From Bacillota bacterium (lineage in GTDB: Bacteria; Bacillota; Clostridia; Christensenellales; Aristaeellaceae), in assembly GCA_023411175.1 (NCBI GenBank), contig JAEYPB010000001.1:1-64000 (forward strand): a DNA stretch of 64,000 nt, read 5' to 3'. Positions 43,588 to 53,183 of the stretch are shown in pieces. The notes under the pieces are model-generated. The model saw only the letters and a list, made by a program, of their open reading frames with translations. It ran no database searches and was not told the DNA's origin. Made by a program: the position numbers and the translations under genes. The first letter of the stretch is position 1. Each line of letters opens with the position of its first letter.

Positions 43588-44976
43588 ATGTTCAAGAAAC
43601 TCGCTTCCTTGGTTCTGGCGCTGGCCATGATCGCATCCTGCTGGACCGCCTTCGCTGAGCAGCCCTTCACCGAGGCAACCGGCAGCGTTCGGATCCTCTC
43701 CGGCGTCACCGGCGGCAAGGACGACGCCGAGATGCAGCTGTGGCAGAAGACCTTGAGCGAAGCCACCGGCCTGGACGTGACCATCGAAAAGCCCGCCAGC
43801 GACTACGACTCGATCCTGATGCAGAAGCTGGGCGCGGGCGAAGTGTACGATCTGGTGTATGTGAACGCCGGCCAGTACCTGAACCTGGTGCAGCAGGGCG
43901 CGCTCACCGACATCACCGAGTACGTGAAGAACTCCCCGATCCTGACCGACAACGTGCCCGAGAGCGAATGGGCCGACATCACCGTGGACGGCAAGGTGTA
44001 CGCGGGCTTCAACAAGCGCGAGCTGCACATCGTCGTCGGACTCAATAAGACCATGCTGGCCGCGGCCGGCATCGACTACAAGGCCATCGACCCCACGCTG
44101 GACGGCTACTACAACACCTTCAAGACATTGAAGGAATTCTACAAGGACAATGCAGATTTCTACCCTTTCAACACCATCCTGAGTCAGAACTGGGACCTGC
44201 AGCCCTGGATGTCCGCCGTGGGCCTTAAGGGTGGCGTGGTCACCGACACCGACGGCAAGACCTACGTTCCCTACGCCACCGACGCCGCCGCGCCCGTGTG
44301 GGAGTGGTTCAAGAAGCTCTACACCGAGGGCCTTTTGGATCCCGCCTCGTTCGCGGACGCCACCAAGGACATGCGCAATAAGATGAGCGCGGCCTCTCAG
44401 CTGACCGCCGTGTGCGTGGACTGGGCCGCCTGGATGGGCCTGCACAACGCCAACGCCGCCGCGGGCAACATCGCCACCGACGCCTACGAAGTCGTGTCGC
44501 TGCCGGGCTGCAAGACGCCGGACGGCAACTACGTCCTGCGCAAGGGCAGCGCCAGCCTGTTCGCGGTGCCTGCCAACGCATCCAACGTGCCGGGCGCCAT
44601 CAAGGTGCTTGAGTATTTCGCCACCCAGGCGGGCGGCGAGCTTTTGAGCGTGGGCATCAAGGACAACGACTACACCGTGAACGCCGACGGAACCTACACT
44701 CTGACCGAGACCGGCGTCGCCCACGGCAAGGACCACGGCGCACCGGTGCCGATCGACAAGTCCTTCACCTTCCCCGCGGGCCTGAACCTGGGCGTGGAAG
44801 AGGCGCTGACCTACCTGCCCTACGCCTCCATCGAAACCATCATCCCCAATGAGGGCGACTACAAGTCCATCGTGGGCAAGTGGGCCATCTCCATGTGCAA
44901 GGGCGACGTCTCCATCGCCGACGGCCTTGCCGGCATGCGCCAGGAACTGGTCTCCATGGGCGTCTGCGAAAAGTAA
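43588..44976 (+). CDS. Extracellular solute-binding protein of ABC importer
   Basis: A 462-residue LplA-type binding protein. The signal peptide MFKKLASLVLALAMIASCWT continues AFAEQ. IASC could pass as a lipobox, but AFA-EQ is also a good signal peptidase I site, so anchoring is ambiguous; it is the only one of five binding proteins here with a Cys in this region. Mature sequence includes GSVRILSGVTGGKDDAEMQL and the typical VYDLVYVNAGQYLNLVQQGA. AGGAGG at suitable spacing sets the start at 43588. A very stable 18-pair stem-loop (45040-45081) separates it from the first permease gene. Confidence 0.9.
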   Translation: MFKKLASLVLALAMIASCWTAFAEQPFTEATGSVRILSGVTGGKDDAEMQLWQKTLSEATGLDVTIEKPASDYDSILMQKLGAGEVYDLVYVNAGQYLNLVQQGALTDITEYVKNSPILTDNVPESEWADITVDGKVYAGFNKRELHIVVGLNKTMLAAAGIDYKAIDPTLDGYYNTFKTLKEFYKDNADFYPFNTILSQNWDLQPWMSAVGLKGGVVTDTDGKTYVPYATDAAAPVWEWFKKLYTEGLLDPASFADATKDMRNKMSAASQLTAVCVDWAAWMGLHNANAAAGNIATDAYEVVSLPGCKTPDGNYVLRKGSASLFAVPANASNVPGAIKVLEYFATQAGGELLSVGIKDNDYTVNADGTYTLTETGVAHGKDHGAPVPIDKSFTFPAGLNLGVEEALTYLPYASIETIIPNEGDYKSIVGKWAISMCKGDVSIADGLAGMRQELVSMGVCEK

Positions 44977-45039
44977 TCCGTTAAGCGCGGGCGGGGGGGA
45001 GCGGATGAAAGTCCGCTCTCCTCTTGCGGCCGCGAACCG

Positions 45040-45081
45040 GGCGAAGCGCGAAAGAGGGCGTTTCCTCTTTTGCGCTTCGCC
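45040..45081 (+). promoter_or_regulatory. Intercistronic 18-pair stem-loop after binding-protein gene
   Basis: GGCGAAGCGCGAAAGAGG (45040-45057) pairs with CCTCTTTTGCGCTTCGCC (45064-45081), with one G-U, around a six-base loop. It ends 27 bases before the permease start and has no T tract. Confidence 0.65.
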
Positions 45082-45107
45082 TCCGGCACGGTTTGAGGAG
45101 GTGCGCC

Positions 45108-46037
45108 ATGGTCAATTCCCCGGACATTCGCACCCAAGGCCGCATGAAGCGGCTCAAGGGCAGGCTGAGCCGCTACCGCTACATCTATCTGATGCTGCTG
45201 CCAGTGGTTTTGTATTTCATCGTGTTCTCCTACTATCCGATGGCGCTGGGCCTGGTCAACAGCTTCTGGCAGATCAAGCTCCTGGGCAGCTCCAGCTACG
45301 TGGGCCTTGCCAACTATCAGGCGGTGTTTGCCAGCCCCGTCTACACCCAGGCCTTCCAAAATACCCTGGCCGTGGGGGCGGGCACTTTTTGCCTTCAGTT
45401 CGTCTGGGGTCTGCTCCTGGCGCTGGGGCTGAACGAGGTTCGGACCAAGCTGGTCAAATCGTCCTTTCAGACGGTCACCTATATTCCGTACCTGCTCTCC
45501 TGGTCGGTGGTCGGTTCCATGTGGATCACCATTCTGTCCCCCGGCGGCATGCTCAACGGCCTTCTTTCCGCCATCGGGGGCGAAGACTTTCATAAAATCG
45601 TGTTTATGTCCGAACTGAAATACGCCCGGTTCATCATGATCTTTACCGGCGCGTGGAAGGGCGCGGGCTACTACGCGGCGCTGTTTCTGGCCGCCGTCAT
45701 CTCCATCGATCCCGCCATCTACGAGGCCGCGTCGATCGACGGCGCTTCCCGCCTGCAGCAGATTAGGCGCATCACCATCCCCTCCATCCAGTCCACCATG
45801 AAGGTGGTGGTTGTGCTGGGCGTGATGGCCATGCTGCGAAACTTTGATCAGATTTTCGTCATGGCAAATTCCGCCATTCTGGATAGGGTCAGAAACCTCT
45901 TGTATCTGATCTACAACGACGGCATTGTACAGTTCAAAATCGGCCTGGCCTCCGCCGCGGCTTGCGTGGTGCTGGTGGCCACCATACTCATCACCTTCGT
46001 CGTTCGCAAATTGATCCGCTACGACGAAATTGGTTAG
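45108..46037 (+). CDS. Sugar ABC transporter permease, LplB/MalF type
   Basis: A 309-residue permease: basic N-terminus, first helix YIYLMLLPVVLYFIVFSYYP, EAA loop EAASIDGASRLQQIRRITIP near residue 205, and the LplB-like C-terminal region ILDRVRNLLYLIYNDGIVQF. GGAGG seven bases before ATG at 45108 sets the start; a longer in-frame ATG at 45024 would run through the stem-loop. It pairs with the permease starting ten bases after its stop. Confidence 0.92.
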   Translation: MVNSPDIRTQGRMKRLKGRLSRYRYIYLMLLPVVLYFIVFSYYPMALGLVNSFWQIKLLGSSSYVGLANYQAVFASPVYTQAFQNTLAVGAGTFCLQFVWGLLLALGLNEVRTKLVKSSFQTVTYIPYLLSWSVVGSMWITILSPGGMLNGLLSAIGGEDFHKIVFMSELKYARFIMIFTGAWKGAGYYAALFLAAVISIDPAIYEAASIDGASRLQQIRRITIPSIQSTMKVVVVLGVMAMLRNFDQIFVMANSAILDRVRNLLYLIYNDGIVQFKIGLASAAACVVLVATILITFVVRKLIRYDEIG

Positions 46038-46047
46038 GAGGGCAAAC

Positions 46048-46926
46048 ATGGCGCGCGCACGCGGTCAGGCAGCCTATCGCAATCAACTGAACCCCGGCCA
46101 GAAGGCCGTACTCTGGGTGTTTATGGGCTTTGTCGCGCTCATCATGGTGCTGCCCATGTGGAACGTGGTGGTGGTGTCCACCTCCACCACGCTCTCTTCC
46201 TCCCGCAGCGGCTTTCTGCTGTGGTGGGATCAGTTCAGCATCGAGGGCTTCCGGTACGTATTTCAGATCTCCAAGTTGGGCAGGCCGTTTCTCAATTCCC
46301 TCCTCGTGACCACGGTGGGCACGACCATCCAGGTGCTGCTCTCCAGCATTGCGGGCTATGTGCTCATCCAGCGGGATCTGCCCTTCAAGGGCCTCATCAC
46401 CTCCTTTGTGATGATCACCATGATGATTCCGGGCGATCTGACGATGATCTCCATCTATCAGCTCAACCGATCGCTGCATCTGCTGAACAGCTATACCGGG
46501 CTGATCGTCAACGGCCTGATTTCCGGCTTCAGCATCCTTCTGATGCGCAACTTCTTCGAGGGGATTCCCTTCGCGCTGTCGGAGTCCGCGCGCATTGACG
46601 GCGCGTCGGAGTTGCGTACCTTCGCCGGGATCTACATGCCCATCTCGCTGCCGGGGCTGGCCACGGTGTTCTTCATGGAGTACGTCGCCAAGTGGAACAC
46701 CATCACCATCCCGGCCACCCTGCTCACCCGGGAGGAGCTCTACACGTTGCCGCTGAAGCTCAAGATGATGATCCTGAGCACCGATTCCACCTCGGGCACG
46801 GCGCAGATTCCGAACAACGCCATCATGGCCGCCATCATCATCACCGCCGCGCCGCTGCTCGTCATCTACGTATTCGCTCAGAGGTTCCTGCTTTCCGGCC
46901 TGAACCTGGGCGCCACAAAGGAGTAA
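46048..46926 (+). CDS. Sugar ABC transporter permease, LplC/MalG type
   Basis: A 292-residue partner permease. First helix VLWVFMGFVALIMVLPMWNV; EAA loop ESARIDGASELRTFAGIYMP near residue 190; C-terminus RFLLSGLNLGATKE. The start at 46048 follows AGGAGG by six bases. Its stop shares a base with an ATG used or skipped by the PHP gene, so transport and metabolism genes are closely coupled. No ATPase is encoded in this operon. Confidence 0.92.
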   Translation: MARARGQAAYRNQLNPGQKAVLWVFMGFVALIMVLPMWNVVVVSTSTTLSSSRSGFLLWWDQFSIEGFRYVFQISKLGRPFLNSLLVTTVGTTIQVLLSSIAGYVLIQRDLPFKGLITSFVMITMMIPGDLTMISIYQLNRSLHLLNSYTGLIVNGLISGFSILLMRNFFEGIPFALSESARIDGASELRTFAGIYMPISLPGLATVFFMEYVAKWNTITIPATLLTREELYTLPLKLKMMILSTDSTSGTAQIPNNAIMAAIIITAAPLLVIYVFAQRFLLSGLNLGATKE

Positions 46927-46931
46927 TGCTC

Positions 46932-48233
46932 ATGCCCCGCGTCGCTTTCGAGCGCTTTATATCCAAGGGCGAGGAGCGCACCTATTTCACCATCCCCTTT
47001 CGGGCGCCGGAGAACGTGGAATCAATGACCGTCTCCTATGCCTACCCCCGGCATGTCCGGCGGCAGGAGGCGGGCTTTCAGATTTCCGAGGAGCGCGCCA
47101 TCGTGGATCTGGGCCTCAACGCGCCGGGCGGCGCGTTCGTCGGCGCGTCCGGGTCCGACCGGTCTTCGATCACCATCTCCCCCTTTGGCAGCTCCCACGG
47201 CTACGCCGCCGCCCGCGTCGAACCGGGCGAATGGGAGATCATCGTGGGCGCGTACAAGGTGCCGGAGGAGGGCGTGACGGTCACCTACGAGATCGAGTTC
47301 ACCGAAAAGCGCATGCGCCTGTTCCGGGGCGACCTGCACACCCACACCACCGGGTCGGACGGTGTGCTGACGCCAGAGGAACTGGCGGAGCTTTGCGCCC
47401 GGCAGAAGCTGGACTTTGTGTTCGTCACCAACCACAACACCTGGTTTGAAAACGAGCACCTGCCCAGGCGGGGCGATCTCACCGTGATCCCCGGCGCGGA
47501 ATGGACCCACTACGAGGGCCACGCCAACTTCCTGGGCCTAAAGCGGCCCTACAAAAATCCGTTCTGCGTCAACACCGAGGAAGAGACGCGCTCCATCCTC
47601 CGGGAAGCCCGGGACAACGGCGCGCTGATTTCCTTCAACCATCCCTTCGACGGCCCGTGCGGCTGGCGGTGGGGGATGGACGTGTTCCCGATGGATGCGG
47701 TGGAGGTCTGGAACGGCGCGCTCATGACCGGCCCCAACGAGGAATGCCTCGCCTGGTGGCACGATCAGCTCTGTCAAGGGCGGCGTCTGCCCATCGTGGG
47801 CGGAAGCGATTTCCACCGGGCGGGGCCGCTCTCGCTGCCGGGCCTGCCCTGCACCAAGGTTTACGCGCTGTCCCGCGCGCCGGAGGACATTTTGTCCGCG
47901 CTCAGGGCCGGGCGTTGCTTCGTCTCCTTCACGCCGGAGGGGCCGGAGGTTTCCATCACCTCGGGCGAAGCGCGGATGGGCGGCGAGGTTCCCGCGGGGC
48001 AGCCGGTCTCCATCCAATTTACGCGCCTTCTGGGCGGCGACCGGCTGCGCCTCGTCACCGAGCGCGGCGAGACGGAAACCCTCTGCCCCGTCGGCGCGTC
48101 GGCGGCGGAAGTTCCCTTCCGCCACGCGGGCGAAAAATTCGTGCGCTGCGAGGTGCTTAGAAACCTGCCGGGCGGCATGCCGCCCATGCGGGTGATGGTC
48201 TCCAATCCACTATACTTCAGCCCGGAGGAATGA
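46932..48233 (+). CDS. PHP-domain metallohydrolase (CehA/McbA-like)
   Basis: A 433-residue protein. Residues 1-125 form a beta-rich N-terminal domain. The PHP domain follows: FRGDLHTHTTGSDGVLTPEE carries the metal ligands H-x-H, FVTNHNTWF, then GAEWTHYEGHANFLG, FNHPFDGP and GGSDFHRAG complete the metal site. CehA/McbA-like PHP proteins hydrolyse phosphoesters or other esters; the substrate here is unknown. There is no signal peptide, so it should act in the cytoplasm on imported material. ATG at 46932 is preferred because AAGGAG is eight bases upstream; an ATG at 46926 overlaps the permease stop. Its stop overlaps an ATG upstream of the DUF5054 gene start. Confidence 0.82.
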   Translation: MPRVAFERFISKGEERTYFTIPFRAPENVESMTVSYAYPRHVRRQEAGFQISEERAIVDLGLNAPGGAFVGASGSDRSSITISPFGSSHGYAAARVEPGEWEIIVGAYKVPEEGVTVTYEIEFTEKRMRLFRGDLHTHTTGSDGVLTPEELAELCARQKLDFVFVTNHNTWFENEHLPRRGDLTVIPGAEWTHYEGHANFLGLKRPYKNPFCVNTEEETRSILREARDNGALISFNHPFDGPCGWRWGMDVFPMDAVEVWNGALMTGPNEECLAWWHDQLCQGRRLPIVGGSDFHRAGPLSLPGLPCTKVYALSRAPEDILSALRAGRCFVSFTPEGPEVSITSGEARMGGEVPAGQPVSIQFTRLLGGDRLRLVTERGETETLCPVGASAAEVPFRHAGEKFVRCEVLRNLPGGMPPMRVMVSNPLYFSPEE

Positions 48234-48235
48234 GG

Positions 48236-50545
48236 ATGCGCGTCGACAAGGTATTTCTGGTGTTCAAAACCCATTTCGATATCGGCTTTACCGCCTTGGC
48301 GGAGGACGTGCTGAAGCTCTACTCCGGCGAAATGCTTGAAAAAGTGATCGACACCTGCGAGTCAACCCAACGCTTCAATAACAAGCGCTATGTGTGGACG
48401 GTGCCCGCCTGGCCGCTTCAGGTGATGGAGCGGGACTGCGCGCCCGAGATGCGGCAAAGACTGCGCGCGCTGATCGAAAACGGGCAGCTCGCCTGGCACG
48501 CGCTGCCGTTCACCTCCCACTACGATTTCTGCGGTCTTGCGGACGCCATCCACGGGCTCGGGTACGCGAAAGCGCTCTCCAAGGCCCACGCTAAGCCCCT
48601 GATGTGCGCCGGCAAGATGACCGACGTGCCCGGCGCGGGCTGGATGGTGCCGGAGATCCTGGCGGAGGCGGGCATCCGCTTTCTGCACATGGGCTGCAAT
48701 CAGTTCGCCAGTCCGCCGGAAGTGCCGGAGCTGTTCTGGTGGGAGGCTCCGTCCGGCAAGCGGGTGTTGGTCATGTACTCAGATTCCGGTTACGGCACCG
48801 GGCTGCGCCCGCCGGAAAACTGGCCCTACCCGGTATGGATGGCGCTGATGAACACCCAGGACAACCACGGTCCCCAGTCCGCCCAGACGCTGGAAGAATT
48901 GATCCAGAAGGCGCGCGATCAGCACCCCAATGCGGAGGTGGTCACGGGCTCTCTGGACGACTTCTGGGAGGCGCTGTCCCATGAGGATCTGACGGGCGTT
49001 CCTGTGGTCAGAAAGGATCTCGCCGACACCTGGATCCACGGCGTAGGCTCCTACCCCCGGGAGGTGTCCCTCGTCCGCCGGGTGCGGCCCCGCCTGGTTC
49101 GGGCGGAAGCCGCGCTGGCGCTCTCCGGCGTCCTCTCCCCGGAAGCGCGGGGGGCGGCGCGGGAGGACATTCAAAAGGCCTATGACGATCTTGCGCTGTT
49201 CGCGGAGCACACCTGGGGCCTGGACGTCAAGACCCACCTGGGCGCGATCCCGGACTATGATCGGGCCGCTTTCGAAAAATTCCGCGAGGGCGAGGCCTGC
49301 CGAAGAATGGAGGTCTCCTGGGCGGAACAGTCGGGCCGCGCCCTGAGGGCCGCATCCGCCTGTGAGCGTGCGGAGAAAGCGCTTTCCATCGCGCCGGCTG
49401 CTGAGGACGCGCCGTTTTCCGGCGTGCGCTGCCTCGACCGCTCTTTGGAGAGCGGGCGGTACCGTCTGGAGTTTGACCCGGAGAATGGCACCATCACCGG
49501 CCTGTATGACAAGGCGCATGGGTGCTACCTGCTCACCAACCGGGACGGCCGGGGGGCCATCCACTACCGCTACGACCGCTACGGCGCTCAGGACATGACC
49601 GAGTACCTGCGCGCATACGCCCACCGGTTTTCGGACTGGGGGGTCATGGACAACGGCCGCATTGAATACCCCGAGTGCAGGCATGAAACCTGGCTCCCCG
49701 CCTTTGAGGAATGCCTTCGGGACGGGGACACCGTGCGCTTTCGGTATCGCACCCGGGCAAACGCCGCGGACGCGGGGGACGCCGAGGGCATCGAGCTTTC
49801 GGTCACCGTGCCGGAGGACGGCAGCCCGTTGACCATCCGCGTCCATCTCAAAGGCAAGCCCGCAACGCCCTACGTGGAGAGCGGCGAACTGATGCTTGGC
49901 CTGGCCGCGGATCGCGCGACGTACCGCGTCAACAAGCCGGGCTGTGTCCTCGACCCCGAAAAAGACATCGCCCGGGGCGCAAGCCATGTGTTCTATGCGC
50001 TGGAGCACTTTGCGTCCGCAAGGCTCACATCCGCTCAGGTGGCGGTGGTCAGCCGGGACTGCCCGCTCTTCACCATCGGTGAAAGCGGCGTATACGGATT
50101 TCGCAAGGACTTTCTGGAAACCCCGCCGGAGATGCGCTATACGCTGTTCAACAACATGTGGGGCACGAACTTCCCTCAATGGATCGAGGGGGATTTCTCG
50201 TTTGAGTTCCGGGTGTTCTCGCTGGACAGAGACGACCCCGACGGCGCCTATGCGGTCGCCTGCGATCTCTGCGAACCGCGCTTGGCCGAGCCGCTCCCCT
50301 TTTCGCTGCCGGACGGCGTGCGCCTAACCCGGCTTATGCCCGATGAGGAAGGCCTCCTCTTGCATCTGCACAGCGTGAAGCACGTTCCCGTCCGGGGAGA
50401 GCTTTCGTTCCCTGGTTTCGAACTGCGGCATGAGGACCTGCTGGGGCGGCCCATGTCGGAGTGGTCCTCCGGGCGGATTTCTTTAGACCTGCCAGCCTAT
50501 GCGGTGGCCTGCTGCCGTGCAAGGGCGATTAGGGACGCCCTATAA
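48236..50545 (+). CDS. DUF5054/GH38-like glycosidase-related protein
   Basis: A 769-residue protein opening with VDKVFLVFKTHFDIGFTALA. The H-F-D-I-G-F pattern is typical of DUF5054 proteins and echoes the H-x-D zinc-binding start of GH38 alpha-mannosidases. Further matches to a GH38-like layout are WTVPAWPLQVMERDC, HALPFTSHYDFCG, a long helical stretch (residues 275-330) with LFAEHTWGLD, and a beta-rich C-terminal half. A retaining glycosidase role is plausible but unproven. ATG at 48236 is six bases after GGAGGA; ATG at 48230 abuts it. As the last gene of the operon it is followed by a 16-pair terminator. Confidence 0.75.
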   Translation: MRVDKVFLVFKTHFDIGFTALAEDVLKLYSGEMLEKVIDTCESTQRFNNKRYVWTVPAWPLQVMERDCAPEMRQRLRALIENGQLAWHALPFTSHYDFCGLADAIHGLGYAKALSKAHAKPLMCAGKMTDVPGAGWMVPEILAEAGIRFLHMGCNQFASPPEVPELFWWEAPSGKRVLVMYSDSGYGTGLRPPENWPYPVWMALMNTQDNHGPQSAQTLEELIQKARDQHPNAEVVTGSLDDFWEALSHEDLTGVPVVRKDLADTWIHGVGSYPREVSLVRRVRPRLVRAEAALALSGVLSPEARGAAREDIQKAYDDLALFAEHTWGLDVKTHLGAIPDYDRAAFEKFREGEACRRMEVSWAEQSGRALRAASACERAEKALSIAPAAEDAPFSGVRCLDRSLESGRYRLEFDPENGTITGLYDKAHGCYLLTNRDGRGAIHYRYDRYGAQDMTEYLRAYAHRFSDWGVMDNGRIEYPECRHETWLPAFEECLRDGDTVRFRYRTRANAADAGDAEGIELSVTVPEDGSPLTIRVHLKGKPATPYVESGELMLGLAADRATYRVNKPGCVLDPEKDIARGASHVFYALEHFASARLTSAQVAVVSRDCPLFTIGESGVYGFRKDFLETPPEMRYTLFNNMWGTNFPQWIEGDFSFEFRVFSLDRDDPDGAYAVACDLCEPRLAEPLPFSLPDGVRLTRLMPDEEGLLLHLHSVKHVPVRGELSFPGFELRHEDLLGRPMSEWSSGRISLDLPAYAVACCRARAIRDAL

Positions 50546-50557
50546 GGCCGGGATTCC

Positions 50558-50602
50558 GCGCCTCGCAAAGCAGCCGCGCGGACTGCTTTGCGAGGCGCCT
50601 TT
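50558..50602 (+). terminator. Intrinsic terminator of the importer/DUF5054 operon
   Basis: GCGCCTCGCAAAGCAG (50558-50573) pairs perfectly with CTGCTTTGCGAGGCGC (50583-50598), followed by CTTTAATT. Confidence 0.8.
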
Positions 50603-50680
50603 AATTCGCCGCGACTTCTCGGAAGGCTTTGGGGCGGACGCCTCTACCGTCAACATCATGTTGCCGGAGGGCTCATCCGC

Positions 50681-50780
50681 ACCTTTGGTCAGTACGCCCC
50701 CGGAAGTTCCAGAGAATTTCACGCGCACGCAGGGGTTCCCACCGCATCAAAAAAACCGACGGGTTTTTGATGCCTTGAAC
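50681..50780 (-). repeat. Dispersed repeat, copy 1 (3' region of the glycyl radical enzyme gene)
   Basis: This segment matches 55194-55297 at most positions, including CCAGAGAATTTCA, CCTTTGGTCAGT and the palindromic GCATCAAAAAAACC...GGGTTTTTGATGC with TTGAAC. Read on the minus strand it follows the stop of the glycyl radical enzyme gene: a hairpin (50804-50779, ACCGC-CGGG stem), the T-rich palindrome, then the conserved tail. The same order is found after the aldolase gene. Confidence 0.7.
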
Positions 50781-50816
50781 CGCTCGGGTTTACGCCCGGG
50801 CGGTCATTTTGCGCGC

Positions 50817-53183
50817 TTAAAAACCGTGGATGGTACGGGCGATGATCTCGTCCTGCAAGGACGAATCCAGGTTGACGAAGTATTCGCAGTAACCGCCGAT
50901 GCGCACGATGATGTTGCGGTATTTTTGCGGCTCGAGCTTCGCGCTTTTCAGCGTCGATGCGTCCGCGAAGTTGACCTGCACCTGCGGTCCGCCGCTCTCA
51001 AGGTAGGCGTAGAGCAGCGCGGAAAGCGCGTTTTTGCCCGCGTCGCCCTTGATGACGGACGGGCTCAACTTCACATTCAGCGCGTAACCGCCGGTCACCC
51101 TGGAATGGTCCAGCTTCAGAACGGAATTGAGGAGCCGGGTAGGGCCCTCCACGTCCTTGCCCTGGGACGGACCCATGCTGTCGCTGAAGGGCTCGCCGCG
51201 CTTTCGTCCGTTGGCGGAGGCGCCGGAGATCTCGCCGTGATAGATGTGAAAAAAGTAGCCGAACAGCGTGGACACGTATTTTTCGGGCACGTCTGCCCGG
51301 TTGTACGAGAACACCTGGTCGTTGAACTTTGAAAGGATCTCCCGCGCCAAAAAGTCCACCTCGTCCCGGTCGTTGCCGTAGTGGGTGCAATTCTGAAGGG
51401 TGCGGCGATCGTCTCCGAAGCCCTCAAAGTCCGCGCGGAGCATTTCGAAGAGCCGTTTCAGCGTGAAAACCTTCTCGTCGTACACGCATTTTTTTACCGC
51501 CATCATGGAATCCGCGGCGGTGCCCAGACCGTAGGCGTAGAACGACCAGTGGGTGCCCAGTTCCGCCCCGCCCTGGAACAAATCCCGACCGCTCTCCAGA
51601 CAGCCGTCGGTGAGCGCCGAAGCGAACGGATCGTAGCACTTTCCCGCCTTGTCGGCCTCTTTTTCCAGCGCCTCCCGGTGGTCGGCCTCTATCTGCTCCG
51701 ACAGCGCGGCGAAGTAGGCATCCCGGAATTTTTCAAAGGTGTCCAGCGCTTCCTCGCGGCCCCGGTACCGTTCAAGCACGGTTTCAAAGACCATCGGAAA
51801 GGCAATGGGCTCGGTAACGCCCCAGTTGGGCTGTTTTCCGGGGATCATGATCTCTACGCAGCCCATGTTGTAGTAGTCGTTGGCGTGCCTGTCCCCGTAG
51901 CCCAGCCGCTTCAGGTTTTCGATCCACACCTCATCCGCCATCAGCATCGGCTGCCCGGCGCCCATGCGCACGCAGTCGATCACCTGCTCGTGATACCATT
52001 CGGGGTTCTTTCGGCTCATGCGCGCGCCCACGTTGGGGTAGGGCAGCCGCATGTCCCGGATGACCTCCAGGCATAGCCCGGTCAGCTCGTTGACCGCGTC
52101 CTCTCCCTCGGGGGTCACGCCGCCGAGGGTCAGGCTCTGGACGGTGCGCATTCGGGGCTCGTTGACCTTCAGCCAGAAGCACGAGAGAATCTCCTTCGCG
52201 CTTTCGCGGGTGATACGGCCGCCCGACAGGTCCTTTTCGTAGAGCGGGAACAGGTATTGGTCGAACCGGCCGAAGGACAGCGCCGAGCCCCAAAGGATCG
52301 ACATCATCACGTGAAGCATCCATGTGAACTGCACGCCCTCCAGAAAGGTCTCGGCGGGGCGTGTGGAGAGCTTCTGGAGCATCGCTCCGATTTTCGTCAG
52401 CTCGAGGGCGCGCTCGCCCGGGGCTTTCAGCGCTTCTCCCCGGACAAATTCAGCGTACCGAGCGAAGAAGCGACTCGCCGCCTCCAACACGATCCGCTGC
52501 GCCTCGTAGAACTCGCCGGGGCTGGCCTTCGCCAGCGCCTCGGTCCGCGAGATGCGCGCCTCAAAGCCCTCCGAGAGCATCCTGCCGTAGTTCAGGCTCA
52601 GGTGGTTCGCCGCGTACCACGGCAGGGAATCGATTTCCCGCTTGACCTCCGCGCCGTAATCCAGCTTGAAGGCACGTTCCAGCTCGCGCCCGATCTCGTA
52701 CTTCGCCAGCGCGCCGTCGTACTGGGCGGTCATGTCCCGGATCAGCGCCTGCAGCGCGTCATAGGTGATGCTGGCATCGTGGTGCACGCGGCTCATCAGC
52801 GCCCAGCGGCTCTTCTTGGTGGTGAAGTCATCCTCGAAGGTGCGAATGCCGCCCTTCTCCTTTGCCTTGTTGCGGTTGTCGCGGTCCAAGAGGTAGTTGT
52901 CCAGCGCCTTTCGCGCCATGGCGTGCTGTTCGTCAGTGCCCGGCGTGCCCTCGCATACGGGGAAAAAATTGGATGTGCTGCCCACGATGCGCTCGTCCGG
53001 AAGCACCGCGAGCGGCGCGTTGTCGAGCAGGTACGCCTGCGCCTTGGCCCGGCGCATCTGGATGCTCTCGCCGCGCGTCGTAACGAGGGATTCGTACGCC
53101 AGCGGATAGAAGCACGTCCGCCGCACACCCGCGTCGTTCAACTGCTCGATGGTCTTTCTGAGCGACTCTATGCGCCTAATCAT
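50817..53183 (-). CDS. Glycyl radical enzyme (pyruvate formate-lyase-like, substrate unknown)
   Basis: A 788-residue glycyl radical enzyme. The active-site loop reads NMGCVEIMIPGK with Cys442 followed by V-E (Glu444); true pyruvate formate-lyases have two adjacent Cys there, whereas dehydratases, decarboxylases and C-N or C-S lyases of the family carry G-C-V-E. The glycyl loop near the C-terminus is VRIGGYCEYFVNL, with the radical site at Gly764 by alignment. The start at 53183 overlaps the activase stop (ATGA) and has GGAGGAG upstream. The activase gene lies directly upstream in the same operon and a DeoR regulator before that. The substrate, perhaps a diol or sugar-derived compound, is not identifiable by reading. 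Confidence 0.85.
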   Translation of the reverse strand: MIRRIESLRKTIEQLNDAGVRRTCFYPLAYESLVTTRGESIQMRRAKAQAYLLDNAPLAVLPDERIVGSTSNFFPVCEGTPGTDEQHAMARKALDNYLLDRDNRNKAKEKGGIRTFEDDFTTKKSRWALMSRVHHDASITYDALQALIRDMTAQYDGALAKYEIGRELERAFKLDYGAEVKREIDSLPWYAANHLSLNYGRMLSEGFEARISRTEALAKASPGEFYEAQRIVLEAASRFFARYAEFVRGEALKAPGERALELTKIGAMLQKLSTRPAETFLEGVQFTWMLHVMMSILWGSALSFGRFDQYLFPLYEKDLSGGRITRESAKEILSCFWLKVNEPRMRTVQSLTLGGVTPEGEDAVNELTGLCLEVIRDMRLPYPNVGARMSRKNPEWYHEQVIDCVRMGAGQPMLMADEVWIENLKRLGYGDRHANDYYNMGCVEIMIPGKQPNWGVTEPIAFPMVFETVLERYRGREEALDTFEKFRDAYFAALSEQIEADHREALEKEADKAGKCYDPFASALTDGCLESGRDLFQGGAELGTHWSFYAYGLGTAADSMMAVKKCVYDEKVFTLKRLFEMLRADFEGFGDDRRTLQNCTHYGNDRDEVDFLAREILSKFNDQVFSYNRADVPEKYVSTLFGYFFHIYHGEISGASANGRKRGEPFSDSMGPSQGKDVEGPTRLLNSVLKLDHSRVTGGYALNVKLSPSVIKGDAGKNALSALLYAYLESGGPQVQVNFADASTLKSAKLEPQKYRNIIVRIGGYCEYFVNLDSSLQDEIIARTIHGF

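Noticed and set aside
43682..43760. Lipoprotein assignment for the 43588 binding protein
   Set aside because: IASC resembles a lipobox, but a normal A-F-A signal peptidase I site follows within seven residues and the other binding proteins here are not lipoproteins, so I left it undecided.
50817..53183. Annotation as pyruvate formate-lyase
   Set aside because: The active-site loop has G-C-V-E rather than the Cys-Cys pair of pyruvate formate-lyase.
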